64,000 nucleotides of DNA from Limanda limanda (lineage: Eukaryota > Chordata > Actinopteri > Pleuronectiformes > Pleuronectidae). The position numbers were made by a program, and so were the translations under genes. The notes beneath the pieces are model-generated. The model saw nothing but the letters and a program-made list of their open reading frames with translations, was not told the DNA's origin and did no database searches. Within the stretch, counting starts at the first letter, position 1. Every line of letters starts with the position of its first letter. Shown in pieces: positions 45,827 through 57,451 of this stretch. The stretch is from contig NC_083637.1 in NCBI RefSeq assembly GCF_963576545.1, forward strand, positions 23,354,007 to 23,418,006, read 5' to 3'.

Positions 45827-46067
45827 AGAGAGTGAATAAACTCGTGAAACAGAGAAGTACCGTCATGTAATCCACTGATTTCAACAATGTAACTGTATTC
45901 CGAATACCATCTATTTAATTTGTAACTGTAACGGAATACAGTAACTCATAATTTGTATTCTAAATACGTAACGCCGGTACATGTATTCCGTTACTCCCCA
46001 ACACTGGATGGGGGACTTATGACCTGTAGCCACTATAGCTCCTGACAGCCATGGTCGCTCTGCAAAC

Positions 46068-49000
46068 ATGAATGAATCGGCGTTAGCGGAGAATATCGGC
46101 AGAGCCGTTCTGGCAGCAATCCAAAATTGTTCCACAGCGACAGCAACCGCCACAGGGCTACCACAGGCCACCTTGGTAAGTATGTTTTCCAAATCACGTA
46201 GCATTGGATTCTTGTCAAGGCTAACTTAACTAAGCTAGCTTACGGTAGCCAGTAGCGATGTGATACTAGCATCAATGCACTTTATGTGTAGCACATATGT
46301 TTCTATAAACAGTAAAACTCACACCGGTAAGTGACACAGTGGGACGAACTCATGAGCTGAAAAGTAAGGTGTGTAAATGTGAGTTAAAGATTACGTGAAG
46401 ATGTTCTGAGCAGCAAAGCATAAATGATGTAATTTAGCGTTACAGCTAACGGAGGTCAAATCTAAATGTGCCTCTGTCCTCAGTCAGACATCTCACCTTG
46501 GCTTACCTGCTGGCCTTTACTCACAACATAAAACCGTTCTCTGCTCGGCTAGAGAGAGAGTTATGCTGATGGTGGACAGAGGCAGTCACAATGATAAAGA
46601 CATTAATTTAATGTGAAAAAGGTACAGGAGTGCATACTGTGAAAAAACATAAAATGTAGCTCTCTTTGTTTCTGCATTTTCCTGCTTTTTTGTCCTTTGC
46701 CAATCACATCCGTGGTTTTTGACTGCTGGGCGTAAAAACATTAAAAACACTTGAAAGATAATGTTGCTAATATTTTGCTAATGTCTCTTCAGGCTCCCAC
46801 CAGCTACAATAACACACCTGGGCCAGCCACACCCTCCACCTCCGCTGGGACGTCATACCGCTCGGTATACTTTCATACTCATGTAACCTAGCTGGCTGTT
46901 TGTTTGTGTTTTAATCTTTTAATCACTAACAACTTATTGCTCCCTTGTAATGCACAGGTATCTGTGTGTTTTCATTGATTTCAGGTTCCCCTTCCATCAG
47001 TTCCTCAAAGGCCTGCTACACACTCACGTTTTGTGAGAAAAAACAAAGCCTGCAAACACTATACACAAGATGTTGTGTGTTTGGCTTTTTCTTCAGCATC
47101 AACAATCTGCATTCCCAGGGGAGAGTCAAGAGCAAATTTGGCACAAGATGGCCTCATTGGGAAGATCTCCTTTACATCTGACTGGTCTGAAGCACAACTT
47201 CGAGAAGAAATGACAGCCATTTTCAGAAGAACGTTTGCATTGTCTATGGGCCAGTCATTCCAATTTGAGTATTTGAGTACAGTCAAGGGATGCAAAAGAC
47301 TAATGAAACCAAACGTCTCGAGCAGTTTTCTGTGGGGTGGAAAAGAAGTTGCCACTTGTCTCTATATAATGGCATTAATACACAAAATACAGGTAAACAG
47401 TTTATATGACAGTACATAGTTATGTTATGGGCAACATTCAATGTATTAGAAGCAAAAATATGTATGTTGCTTTTCCTTCTTCTTTAAATAAATGACATAG
47501 CCTTTTTTCAGGTTAACTTAGTGTTAAATATTTCTGCATTGCCACTGACTTGATGTATTATATATCACACATAACATGTTTTTTTTCTCCAGGAGGAACC
47601 TGAGGAACTCTCCTACAGTGACTTTGAAAGTCCTGTGTGTCGGAGAAGGAAAGGTGGGTCTGAGAATTTGAAATGTTGTTTCGCAACAGGTTGTAGGCAC
47701 AGTCAACAGTTATTTCCTCACTGCAATGACTTTATCATTTATTTATAAAAAGAAATGTATCTGTTCTAATTCTGCTCATCCCAAAATTCAGATATGGGTA
47801 ATTAGAAATGTTAAGTACTTTGTTTCCAATTACTGATATATATTTTCCCCTCTTTTGTCCATAACATCATGTAATTTAGTTCATACAGTGTCACCTTCCA
47901 CAAGTGAAAGTGAGCTCATCAGTCAAGGGAATGAAAATGACAGACTGCAAGAAAGTCCACCGCGTCAAAGAAGAAGTAGGTTAAAACACTTGTCAAATCT
48001 GGACTTGGTTCCCGGGCACTGTGCTATGGTTTCCCTCTGCTCCTCTGCTCACAACACCCCTGAGTACAAGACAGTCGTGTAGTTTGAACAGTACAGTGAT
48101 CTTAAGACTTTGAAAGTCATGTAGTATGACCAAAGCTTAACATTAAATGCCAACCTGACAGAATTTAAGCACCAGTTTGTTTTTTGTTTTTGTTTTGTCA
48201 GCCTCAATTGGATCACTGTATGCAACCTGTAAACTGTATTTGGATTGGATGTCTTGATTCATCTACCAACAAGTCATTATAAGAGGTGTAGACTGAGCTT
48301 AGTAGCACAATTCAGTCATTTGTACTGAAAGGGAGAGGCAACTCTCAAACCTAGCTCATCTCATTCAGTTTTGCTTCACCCTAAATCCTTAAAGGCTGCC
48401 TTTTAAAGGAAACACACTTAAAAAGATGGAATTAGGGTTAAGTTGCACTTAGATAAAATGAGATTAACATCATTACAAAAATATTTCCCTTTGACCTCCT
48501 TTCTTTATGCAGTGCGGAGTACAGTGAGGCCAGATGTCAGGAGACAGAGAGCAGCAATCGAGAGAGTGAAAATCAGGGCCAGGCAGCGGACCCGAGACAC
48601 TCGTTTCCTTACAATGCGGCAGAATTTGTGTAAGATATTGTTTGGGCTTCATAGAAATACAGCAGTGTAGATGTTGGTCTATTTACATTATGAACCTCTG
48701 ATATAAGTCTCTCTCGCTCTCTCTGGGCTTTCTGCTGAATTTTCTGTTGTCCCTGTTTATCTTTGTTTGCTCAGCCCTGTTTATCTGGAGGAAAATGAGG
48801 CTCTTGAAGAGGCAATTCAGCGTAGTCTACTAGAAGAGTGTGATGGACCTGCTGTCAATATTATAAAGAAGCGTTACAAGTAATTTTTTTACCCCTTTTC
48901 TAACCCTAACCTCCTTGTCATTGTCTTTTTTAATATAGGTCATCTAAAATGCTGAGCAAAGAAGAAATTGCAGGCCTTCTACAAGCTCACAGTGAGAGAG

Positions 49001-50928
49001 TTATTACATCGGGAACAAGACAGATCTATATTAGTCGAGCCAATGTTTGGACCACAGCCTTACGTGTGTTTAAGAGAACCGGTTTTGCAGAAAGCTGTGA
49101 CATGCTCTATGTCACATTTGCAAGCGATGAACATGATGCTGAGGAAGATGCTGCTGACCTTGGAGGTCCCAGACGAGAGTTTTTCCGATTACTGGAAGGT
49201 TTATTATAAATATATATATATAATATATTTTGTGGTTACCTGGCCACAAATATTGGTTTGGAAATGCCAGAGTACATAATACAGAATGTGCTGTTAATTT
49301 ATTTTTAATCTTTCAGGCACACCAAATGGATGGACACCAAGACTGAACATTCTCCACTTGCAAAATGGACTGTATCGAACCATTGGCAGGATGATGTCTA
49401 CAATAATAATACAAGGGGGTGAACCACCTGCATTTCCGTCCCCGAGTGTAGTGGACTACATTGTGTCTGGGGACATCCTTCAAGTTCATGTGACACCTGA
49501 TAATATAGGTGACCCCGATTTAAGGGAGAACCTCAAAAAGGTAATGCGCAATATTCTGATCTGAAGACTATTGTAGTAAGCATTTGCTTTTTTTTGACTA
49601 TTCCACAGCAGTACAGTTACTTTTATTTTGGTGGAATGCATTATCTAAATAATTTTGGTTTCGTATTACCAAATTAATAACTAAATATTCAAACTTTTCT
49701 TGTAATAGGTAAGTAACTAAGTGTGAAATGCACAGTCTACATAGTACTTCTGTAAATGTTGATTCAATGCAGTCATTTGATAAAATGAGATTTTAAGATT
49801 TGATCTGTAATATTTAGGTTCAACATGCAACCTTGCAGGAGGATTTGGAGAAAGCAGTCAGCTGCTGTGACTCATGGTGATATCAAGTTGAGGGTCTTCC
49901 ACTCGTAGTCACCATGGCCAACAGAGATGTGTTTGTGAAAAATGCAGTTCTATACCATACTGTTGTGCAACGGCAGAGCTGTCTTGATCAACTCATTGAT
50001 GGCTTGTCCCACTATGGAGTAAGATTTACCTCCCAGTTCTGTATCATATTTGCACCGTGTGGTAAAATTACTTAAAAAATGTCATATTTAACCATAACTA
50101 CTCATTTTTGTGGCCTTTCATTTATGGTGTTGAATTTCCCTCCAGGTTGTATCACTCCTGAGAGAGAACCCCAGCTTGCGTGTGCTGTTTGACATACCAG
50201 GAGAGGACAAAGGTCTAGCAGCTGATTTTGTAGCTGGTATTCTCAAACCAAGCTATTCTGTGCTGGGGAGCAACAGAAGAGCTAGGGAGGAGTTGGTGGT
50301 GGTAAAATTTAGGGAGTTTCTCCAATGTGTTGAAAGTAAGTTTGTATTTGTAATTCAGTATATTATACAATAAGGCAATCCAGGAAATGTACAGATTCAT
50401 TTTATTCTTTACAACTCATGAAGCTGTGCCTATCTAATGTTTATGTACCATGTAACAAGAATACAGTTGTTATCTGATTGCTTGTAAGAATAAAATAGCT
50501 TTTTCACCAAAATACCTATACAGTAAACCATTAGTCACTCAATTAGTCATTGATTTAGTCTTTCTTAAACCTGAGTATTTTCCAGTCTCCAAGTCAACAC
50601 TGGTTTCGCTTTGCTTTTAGATAAAGAGCTGAGGGACACATATGGGGACAGGACTCTAACCGAGGATGAGGAGGCATTCCTGAAGACTTTGAGCCCTGGT
50701 CACATCCTGGTGTTTGCTACAGGGAGCAGCAAAGTCCCAGCCATTGGTTTTCATCCAACTCCTAAATTAATATTTATTCATGATGAAGACAGACATCTTC
50801 CCACTGCACACACATGTGCAAATGAGTTTCAAATTTTTGTGAATGCAACAACAATGGCCGATGATGATGAATTTAACCACTGCTTCCTAGTAGCACTAAT
50901 GAATGGAGCTGTATTCAGCACCATTTAA
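46068..50928 (+). pseudogene. UIM plus HECT-type E3 ubiquitin ligase gene, one in-frame stop
   Basis: Twelve exons join with matching phases: 46068-46175, 46793-46864, 46985-47392, 47593-47653, 47880-47979, 48513-48629, 48775-48879, 48939-49198, 49317-49540, 49818-50018, 50146-50335, 50621-50928. The donor after 47979 (AG|GTTAAA) is weak. The total is 718 codons. Residues 61-196 form a Trp/Phe-rich N-terminal domain (KISFTSDWSEAQLREEM, CKRLMKPNVSSSFLWGG). Residues 293-309 are a ubiquitin-interacting motif (ENEALEEAIQRSLLEE). From about residue 365 a HECT-like domain follows, with DLGGPRREFFRLL, RENPSLRVLF and LPTAHTCANEF, whose Cys (about residue 681) fits the catalytic position. Codon 506 is TGA (49878-49880), with the same frame and homology continuing beyond it. 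Many teleosts carry G2E3-like HECT genes of this kind near integrase genes. A transposon cargo gene is likely. Confidence 0.75.
46250..46650. repeat. inverted arm shared with 61010-61375 (left)
   Basis: First intron of the HECT gene. Near-identical in reverse complement to 61010-61375. Shared blocks include ATATGTTTCTATAAACAGTA, GAAGATGTTCTGAGCAGCAA, AGACATCTCACCTTGGCTTA and GGACAGAGGCAGTCACAATG (one mismatch). Confidence 0.85.
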
Positions 50929-51397
50929 ACAAATGTCAGGATTTCACTCTTTAGTTTCGGATATGTGGTGCTATTACTATTTTTGGTACAAGTAAAGGCT
51001 TCTTTTTTTTGCATGCACAACTGGAGAATAAATGTGCTGTCCTTTGTTCATATTATAAAGCAGTGGTTTCAATTGCAGTACATAAGAAAGCTGAAAAAGA
51101 AAGACTACACGGTAGCTTGTGTTTTCCCATCTTGCTCCACATTCTTTTCATCTTGAGGTCAAATGTTCTGTTAAGAGCTCCTTTGCAATAAAAATGCAAC
51201 ATTATGTGAACAAATCTTTCACTTCCTGGTTTCTGTATATTCAGATTTATTGATATTGAATATTTTGTGATAAACTGAAGAATGTATTTGTTCATGTGTT
51301 GAAAAAAATCTTTCTCCTATTCCTACTCCTCAAGCTCTTTACAAAAGTGTACAAGTACAATGAGGTTCATGTTATGCTAAGATCTATGGAGCTAGAA

Positions 51398-52217
51398 CAG
51401 TCTCATAAGTAATACATGCACACAGAAATGAATACATGCGCAAAAAAGATCCACAAATGTGCAAAAAAGATCCACATGCGCAAAAAAGATCCACAAATGT
51501 GCAAAAAAGATCCACAAATGTATTTGGGGATTTATATATATATATGTGACTCAAAACACAAATATATTTTCAATGCACACACAAATATCTTTCATACCAT
51601 ATATAAGTAAAAAAAATTCACACGTAAAACATAAGATTCATAAACGTATTTCTGATGTACACACAAATGGAAAAAAAATTCACAAATATACGCATGTAAA
51701 AGTATTTGCAATCTTCATCAAATACATGTTTGGAGCTTGTTACATTCATATATAAACTGTTGGACCTGCATTTACAAAGTGCTTTTAATTTGAAAACCTC
51801 GCTGCATTTGTGTTTGGACTTTTGAGACTCCCCTGACAGGAGCCTGATCCACAAATGCGTTTTTTCTAAGAGGGGATCGTCTGTAGCCAATCAGATGTCT
51901 CACTGCTCCAAGCCAATCACGTGAGAGTGCCTCCACACGACGTCATTACAACGCCCGCAGGAGTTTCTTTTCTGTTCTTTCGAATGAAGTGCGCGCACGG
52001 AATTCCGGACATCGAATCAAACCAAAGTGAATTATTCAGCGACATTTATCCCGGCGTCCCTACTCATCCCAACTCAGTAAAGGCCTCTGTCAGACCCTCA
52101 ATTGCCTGCCTGGAGGATTTTAGCCCGCCCGGCCATAGGCATATTAAGAGTTAGACGCTGCTGAGGCGCAAGAAAACACGGCGCCAATTCTTGGAAAAGA
52201 CACGTGATTTTGGCAAG
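51398..52217 (+). promoter_or_regulatory. shared promoter-like segment, left copy
   Basis: Begins CAGTCTCATAAGTAATAC after the HECT gene and runs to the leader exon ATG at 52218. Features are GCAAAAAAGATCCACA repeats (51440-51520), two CCAAT boxes (CCAATCAG 51889, CCAATCAC 51914), an E-box CACGTGAG and a CRE-like GACGTCATTA (about 51940). No TATA box is near the start. The minus-strand copy at 58148-58795 has the same order. The segment probably drives the integrase gene. Confidence 0.6.
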
Positions 52218-52299
52218 ATGGCCTCTGGTCACTCAAGTGTAAGTGAAAAATAATAATTTCTTGTGAGTCTTTTACTTAAGTCATGTTCTAGAATTATGA

Positions 52300-52660
52300 A
52301 TGAATCAATGTTGTGCCTGAACGCGTTCAATGAACGATCGTTGAACTCGTTGATATTTTGAGTGAGCATGAGCTGAACGTACTGTATTTCCGCTTGATGA
52401 ACGTTATTTTGAACGCGTTCATTCTGGCGTTTGTGAACGGCGCTCTCTCACAGTTTAACTTTGTTCAAGAGAGTGTCAGATTTCCATAGAGCCCCGGCTA
52501 AAACACACCGTAAACAGGCCTTAATATGAATCTGACGCATAGTTTCAGTGTTAAAACTGATAAAAAAAATAATTGCTGTCTGTGGCAACAATTTTGAAAA
52601 ATAATAGCTTGCAGCAACATATTGAAACAAAGAACTTTGAACTAGTTCATTTTTGGAACT
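52300..52660. mobile_element. short hAT-like insertion in integrase 2 intron 1
   Basis: Starts AATGTTGTGCCTGAACGCGT and contains repeated TGAACG and GTTCA motifs, like the GTTGTGCATGAACGAG segment of each array unit. No coding capacity. Confidence 0.4.
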
Positions 52661-53674
52661 GATTTCTTTTTTTAATCTATCCCCTAGGAATCACTGAAGC
52701 GTGATATATTTCAGAGAATACATGACCAACTGATCCACGTCTTGGAGAGGCAACCACTTGACCTGGAAGGACTGCAGTTTGTTTGCCATCAGAATTTAGT
52801 TTTGTTGAGTGCTCTTGCTGACCTGGTGGATGTGGGAGAGCACATCCAGACAGCACTGGCCGATCTAAATTCTCTCATCCAGCGAGAGAGAGAGAGTGAA
52901 CACACATTTGTCACACTTGACTTCCAAAGGGGATCTGCCATCACGTTGCATTGCCAGACTCCTCGGTGTGTCAAGAGCCACACTTTTTAGGCGAATGGCT
53001 GAGAACAACCTGTCGGTATCACAGACATAGTGGCTGCAGTAGTGATGAATTGGACTCATTGGTTACAGCAATTAAGAACACTATGCCAGATGCTGGGTGC
53101 AGAATAGTTCGAGGTGCTCTACTAGCACAAGGACAAAGAGTGCAATGGGACAGAGTGTATGCAGCCATGCATCGTGTGGACAGTCTTGGGGTGCTCTCTA
53201 GGCTGTCCTCCCTGAGATGTATAGTGAGGAGAACATACTCAGTCCCTTACCCCAATTATCTGGTTCACATTGACACTAACCACAAGCTCATCAGGTATGG
53301 CTGCATTCTATTTAGATGTAAACATTCTGAGTGTTTTTCTGTTGTATTTTTTTTTTTGTTTCTTTGTTTTTGTAATGTCATGCCACCAATCTTGTCTGAT
53401 TTTTATTTAGGTACAACTTCGTCATCTTTGGCGGAATTGATGGCTATTCAAGAAAGGTAAGACCTTTTTCTGTCAAGGACCAATGTAACAACCGGTAACA
53501 ACCACTTAACCAGTTATTGGGACAAAATAAATTAGCTTAGATAGCCTCTCTAATTATCTATTGTCTATCTAATTGTCTAATATATTTCTTAATTCTTTCT
53601 TATTTGTCTAATTTAATCCTATTTTATTGTGTTATTTACCCACAGGTTGTTCCCTTTTACTTATCCAGCTCTCA

Positions 53675-54035
53675 ATCAGTAATTTAATTGAATTGAATAA
53701 ACTTTATTAATCCCAATGGAAATTCTCAATGCCAGCAGCCCATACATACATCCATTCTATAGATAGACAGAATAACAATAAATACACAGAATAAATAGAT
53801 AAACAGACAGACAGTACCTTTTTAAAATACATCTAAAACAAATGCTTGCTTAGACTGATACTGATGGTTAAAAGGTGCAAAGGAGTGCATAGAGTAGGAG
53901 TATAATAACAAAGTGAATAAAATACATACATAGTGAGTTGTGTAGCCTGATTGCCCTGGTGATAAATGATCTGTTAAGTCTTTCAGTTGAACAGTTTTGG
54001 GATCTCAATTGCCAAATAATGTTCTATGTGTGCTT
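53675..54035 (-). mobile_element. 5'-truncated LINE 3' end
   Basis: Reverse-complement L2/Rex1-type 3' sequence starting with AATAAACTTTATTAATCCCA. It includes ATTGCCCTGGTGATAAATGA, which corresponds to the conserved C-terminus of ORF2 seen at about 41795 in the large LINE. It lies in an integrase 2 intron. Confidence 0.5.
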
Positions 54036-55319
54036 GTGTGTGTGTAGATCATTTACCTGAAGATAGCGGACAACAATCGGTCAGACACTCACTTGGCCTT
54101 TTTCAATGAAGCTGTGAATGAGCACGGGTTTCCTCTAAGGTAATTTTATATATTTATTTATATATATATATAGTTTATAAGTATAAGTTTCAGGGTAGCT
54201 GTCAGCCATCTGATGCTCAGTAGAAGTTTGGAGATGTAAACAAAAAATGCCCCTAAACATTGAGGAAACATTATTACAAAATAGCCTTACATAAACTAAT
54301 AAATGATTCAGAATGGTTAAGGTCACATCCTGCACTCAAATTATGTTATGTTCCGTGACACAAACTGAAAACATTGAAAACAAACATTTATGAAAGAAAT
54401 TTCTGCAATATCAGTATAATTTAACAGTTTTGTATGGGGACATGGAATTCCTCCTGACCTATGTGGAGTTCAACACATACAGGATATATTACGTGACTGC
54501 TGGCTACAATGTGACTACATTGCAAAATGTAGGGAAATTCAAGGTGTTCACCTAGTACTTGATAGCGTACCTATGTATCTAAAAACTTTGTAAATGGATG
54601 TAGATACTTAATTTACGTACGTGTTTGCAATATTTGAACTACATAGATTTCAATTATGCATGATTACATCCTAGATGAGGCATATAATTTCATGTTTTTA
54701 TTTTCAGAGTAAGAGGAGATCATGGAGGAGAAAATGTTGGAGTTGCTGAATTAATGTTCACAGTTCGTGGCACTGATATCAACAGCTTCATTGCGGGGAA
54801 AAGTGTACACAATCAACGGTAAGTTAACCTTCATCTTGGAAGCTTTTAATATCACATTAATTGTTAAGATGCCTACACTTCTTAACATAGGAAATAAAAC
54901 ATGTTCTGGTGACGGACGAAAACCTGACACCTAATCAGTTGTGGCAGGTGGGACAGGCCCTGAATCCCATTGCAGATCCTGATCCCCAGGTAAATAATAC
55001 ATGTTAAAAATTATTAATCATTTTTTCTAGAAAAACTTTACTAGCATAGTTATGCAGACAGTCTGTCTTTGTCATGGTCTGTTCATTCCGGAGATCGAAT
55101 GGGAGGAGAGTGGATTCATCAACGACATTTATCCCGGCATCAATGTCCCTACTCAGGAAAGTCCTCTCTCAGACCCCCAAATGATTGAACTGCAGGACAA
55201 CATTGATCCACTGCAAGAGTCAGAGTGGAAATATATCTCAGCACTGTCCAATATGTTGAGAACCTACTTCAGGCAACATAAACACACACACACACAAGTC
55301 AGTGCTAGAGTTTAGTTTA

Positions 55320-56130
55320 GTTTCTGGGTCATAGTTATTTTTGATCAACCTATGTGATCTTAATTTTGGTTTTCACTAGTATGATAGGAAGTGAATGTAT
55401 CTTGTCAAAGCTAAGCTACTTGTTTATTGTGGACTTTGTTTTTATGGGAAATAACAAATGCACTACAGTAGGTGAAAATTGTGTGATGTGCCTCCAATCA
55501 TTTAACTTATTTGATGTAATAAAGTGTAAATTGCCATTGAATTATGCTTCCATTTTCCTTCTTCCTACAAGCATGATTTATTTTATAAAAGAAATGTCAT
55601 TCCATGTATTGGTTTTATAAAAAGGTAAAACATCAATATTGGACAATTAGTTTTCAAAAGAAAAAAAACTTTATTTTAGACATGTCATGCACAAGTTAGG
55701 TGTACAACCAAATATCACCTGATATCTTGTGGGTGTACATTTTCTGACAGGTTGACAATGCCCCCAGTGCTGAAATGTAATGGAAATTTGAGGGTCTGAA
55801 TCAGTCAGTGATTGAATTTGAGATCACCTTTACTCAATACACTCCAATTAATTTGGTTTAATTGTAATGGGGTGTTATTATATTCCAGCTAACTTCAAGA
55901 AACCCTGCAGATGGTATCGTCTCAGGGGGATGTACCAATTGCCGACAATGAGGAGGGGGGGATATGTATTTCTAGTGCTTTCTTATTTTCATTTTATAGC
56001 AAATGATTAGGCTAAATCAGTACTTACAAAAGGAGTAATGTTTTATGTACCTTTTATTTTCATGTGTATATGTTGTATATAAGTATTCTGGTCTGTGAAC
56101 CCCCCTGTCGCGCTGTGGTACGTGCCGCTC
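55320..56130. other. spacer after integrase 2
   Basis: AT-rich. A plus-strand open frame (55354-55620) looks like chance. Poly(A)-signal-like AATAAA lies near 55519. A short CTGCAGATGGTATCGTCTCAG motif at about 55903 could be an exon edge. Nothing is assignable. Confidence 0.25.
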
Positions 56131-56140
56131 AGGAACCTGT

Positions 56141-56831
56141 CTCTCTGTCTGCATCTGGAGCTGAAAGAGACAGGTACGGTTATGGAGTGTTCCACTTCTA
56201 AGTGTCATTGTTACGTTTAATGCATGCTACTGTGACAGCTTTCTTAAAGAGCAATATAAGATGGCTGTAACGTGTTAAGTGCAGAGTTTGAAGAGTTATT
56301 TCAGAAGTTAGGTCTGCGGAGTTTTCCCTTTGAAGTGCGCCGATTCGCGCCGCTGCAACCCGCGGCATTATGGGACACGTAGTCTTCTAGTGGGATTTGT
56401 ACAGAACGAATGTGAAGTGCCTTGTTTCTTTTTAAATGTTGTTTGTGAACCCACATGAAGGCATTGTGTATACTCTGTAATGGGTTAGACATGTAAGGCA
56501 GGGAATATTTATGTTTATTTTGTCCTTTTGGTTATATAATTATTTCATGCATCCTTCACAGCAGTTTAAGGAGATGTGAACTGATGCAGTCCCTGTTACA
56601 TGTTTCATCATTACAGGTATGATTGTCAAATTAATCACTATACGATCATTGCAATTGACTGGTTTTGTTTATAATGTATATATGTTTTGTTACTCTCTGT
56701 CTGCATCTGGAGCTGAAAGAGACAGCAGTTTAAGGAGATATGAACTGATGCAGTCCCTGTTACATGTTTCATCATTACAGCTGAAAGACCAAGTAAAAAG
56801 ATATCCAAAGAGAGCTGTGGTGTCGAGGTGA
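56141..56831 (+). other. unspliced exon pair and adjacent spliced-looking copy
   Basis: Exon E1 ends at 56173 (GCTGAAAGAGACAG, donor GTACGG). Exon E2 is 56562-56616 (CAGTTTAAGGAG...CATTACAG, donor GTATGA). At 56693-56780 the last 33 nt of E1 and all 55 nt of E2 lie joined exactly at these sites with one mismatch, followed by CTGAAAGACCAAGT. The spliced frame reads SASGAERDSSLRRYELMQSL, then LHVSSLQLKDQVKRYPKRA, and ends at a TGA near 56831. I do not recognise the protein. The joined copy looks RNA-derived. Confidence 0.6.
56363..56386 (-). promoter_or_regulatory. ZNF143-like promoter motif
   Basis: On the minus strand, ACTACGTGTCCCATAATGC followed by CGCG resembles the ZNF143/STAF site ACTACAnTTCCCAnnATGC. 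The surroundings are GC-rich (CGATTCGCGCCGCTGC). It may mark a promoter for a minus-strand transcript, or one internal to a transposon. Confidence 0.4.
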
Positions 56832-57233
56832 TTTTGTGGTGTGTCGCAGAGTCGCTACATAATGAACCCACACAATAAACCCAGAAAACCAAACGTTGGC
56901 TGCTGGAAAAAGACAAAAAGCAAACAAATAAAAAACTGCTAATCTTAACTCACATACTCTTAAAGTCAAATGTAACCAGTACTGGCCACATACACACTGA
57001 AGAGCTATCTGAACTGAGGAAGCTCTGCTGACATCATCCTGATGGGACATACGGATGAAAACTGTTGGTATATGGAACAGATTTCATAACCACAAATAAA
57101 TAACATGTATGTCACCCTCCGCCTGTCTGTCCCTCTCCTCTACCATTCCTTCAATAACTGGAGAACAAGTGCACAGATGAAACAATTATAAACATAACCA
57201 GTGAAAGTGCAAAAACCTTAATGAAATGTGCAT

Positions 57234-57451
57234 CTACACAAGCCCAAAGCCAGAACTAATAGAACTAAGGGCCATCATTAAATCACGATGGAACATTGTG
57301 TAGGTCTGGTAGTGGCTGGGGAACTTCAACTTGAGGAAGCAGGTGAGAGCCACAGGGTAAGTTGAAGTTACAACCTCAACAACAAGGCTTTTTGTCAGCT
57401 GCTCCCACCCGACCCAGAACTTCATCAGGTCACGCAGCACCTCTGGAGATC
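57234..57451 (-). pseudogene. lone terminal exon of a HECT-associated protein
   Basis: A TCTTCCATAG acceptor precedes 57451. The exon reads SPEVLRDLMKFWVGWEQL, then VEVVTSTYPVALTCFLKL, FHRDLMMAL and SSGFGLV before the stop. I recall similar C-termini in teleost HECT-like, transposon-associated proteins. The frame is open and clean. It lies downstream, on the same strand, of the leader exon at 58147. No intermediate exons are recognisable. Confidence 0.5.

Larger units (their letters stand above)
52218..55315 (+). pseudogene. rve/DDE integrase gene, split and degenerate (integrase 2)
   Basis: Exons: 52218-52238 (MASGHSS), 52688-53294, 53411-53456, 54048-54139, 54708-54818, a fragment 54891-54989 and the last exon about 55050-55315. 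Exon 2 holds IHDQLIHVLERQPLDLEG, then after frame loss a helix-turn-helix (IARLLGVSRATLFRRM). It ends LVHIDTNHKLIR, which contains the first catalytic Asp. Exon 3 is NFVIFGGIDGYSRK. Exon 5 has [14 protein letters not shown], with the second Asp, and SVHNQR. The catalytic Glu (expected in an RIERxxRD motif right after SVHNQR) is missing, because the next recognisable coding DNA is TPNQLWQVGQ. At least two frameshifts also lie in exon 2 (near 52945 and 53028). The gene is dead. The family is the integrase-core type common in fish transposons. Confidence 0.75.

Noticed and set aside
51416..51755. Lys-rich small proteins
   Set aside because: They come from the AAAAAAGATCCACA repeats of the promoter-like segment.
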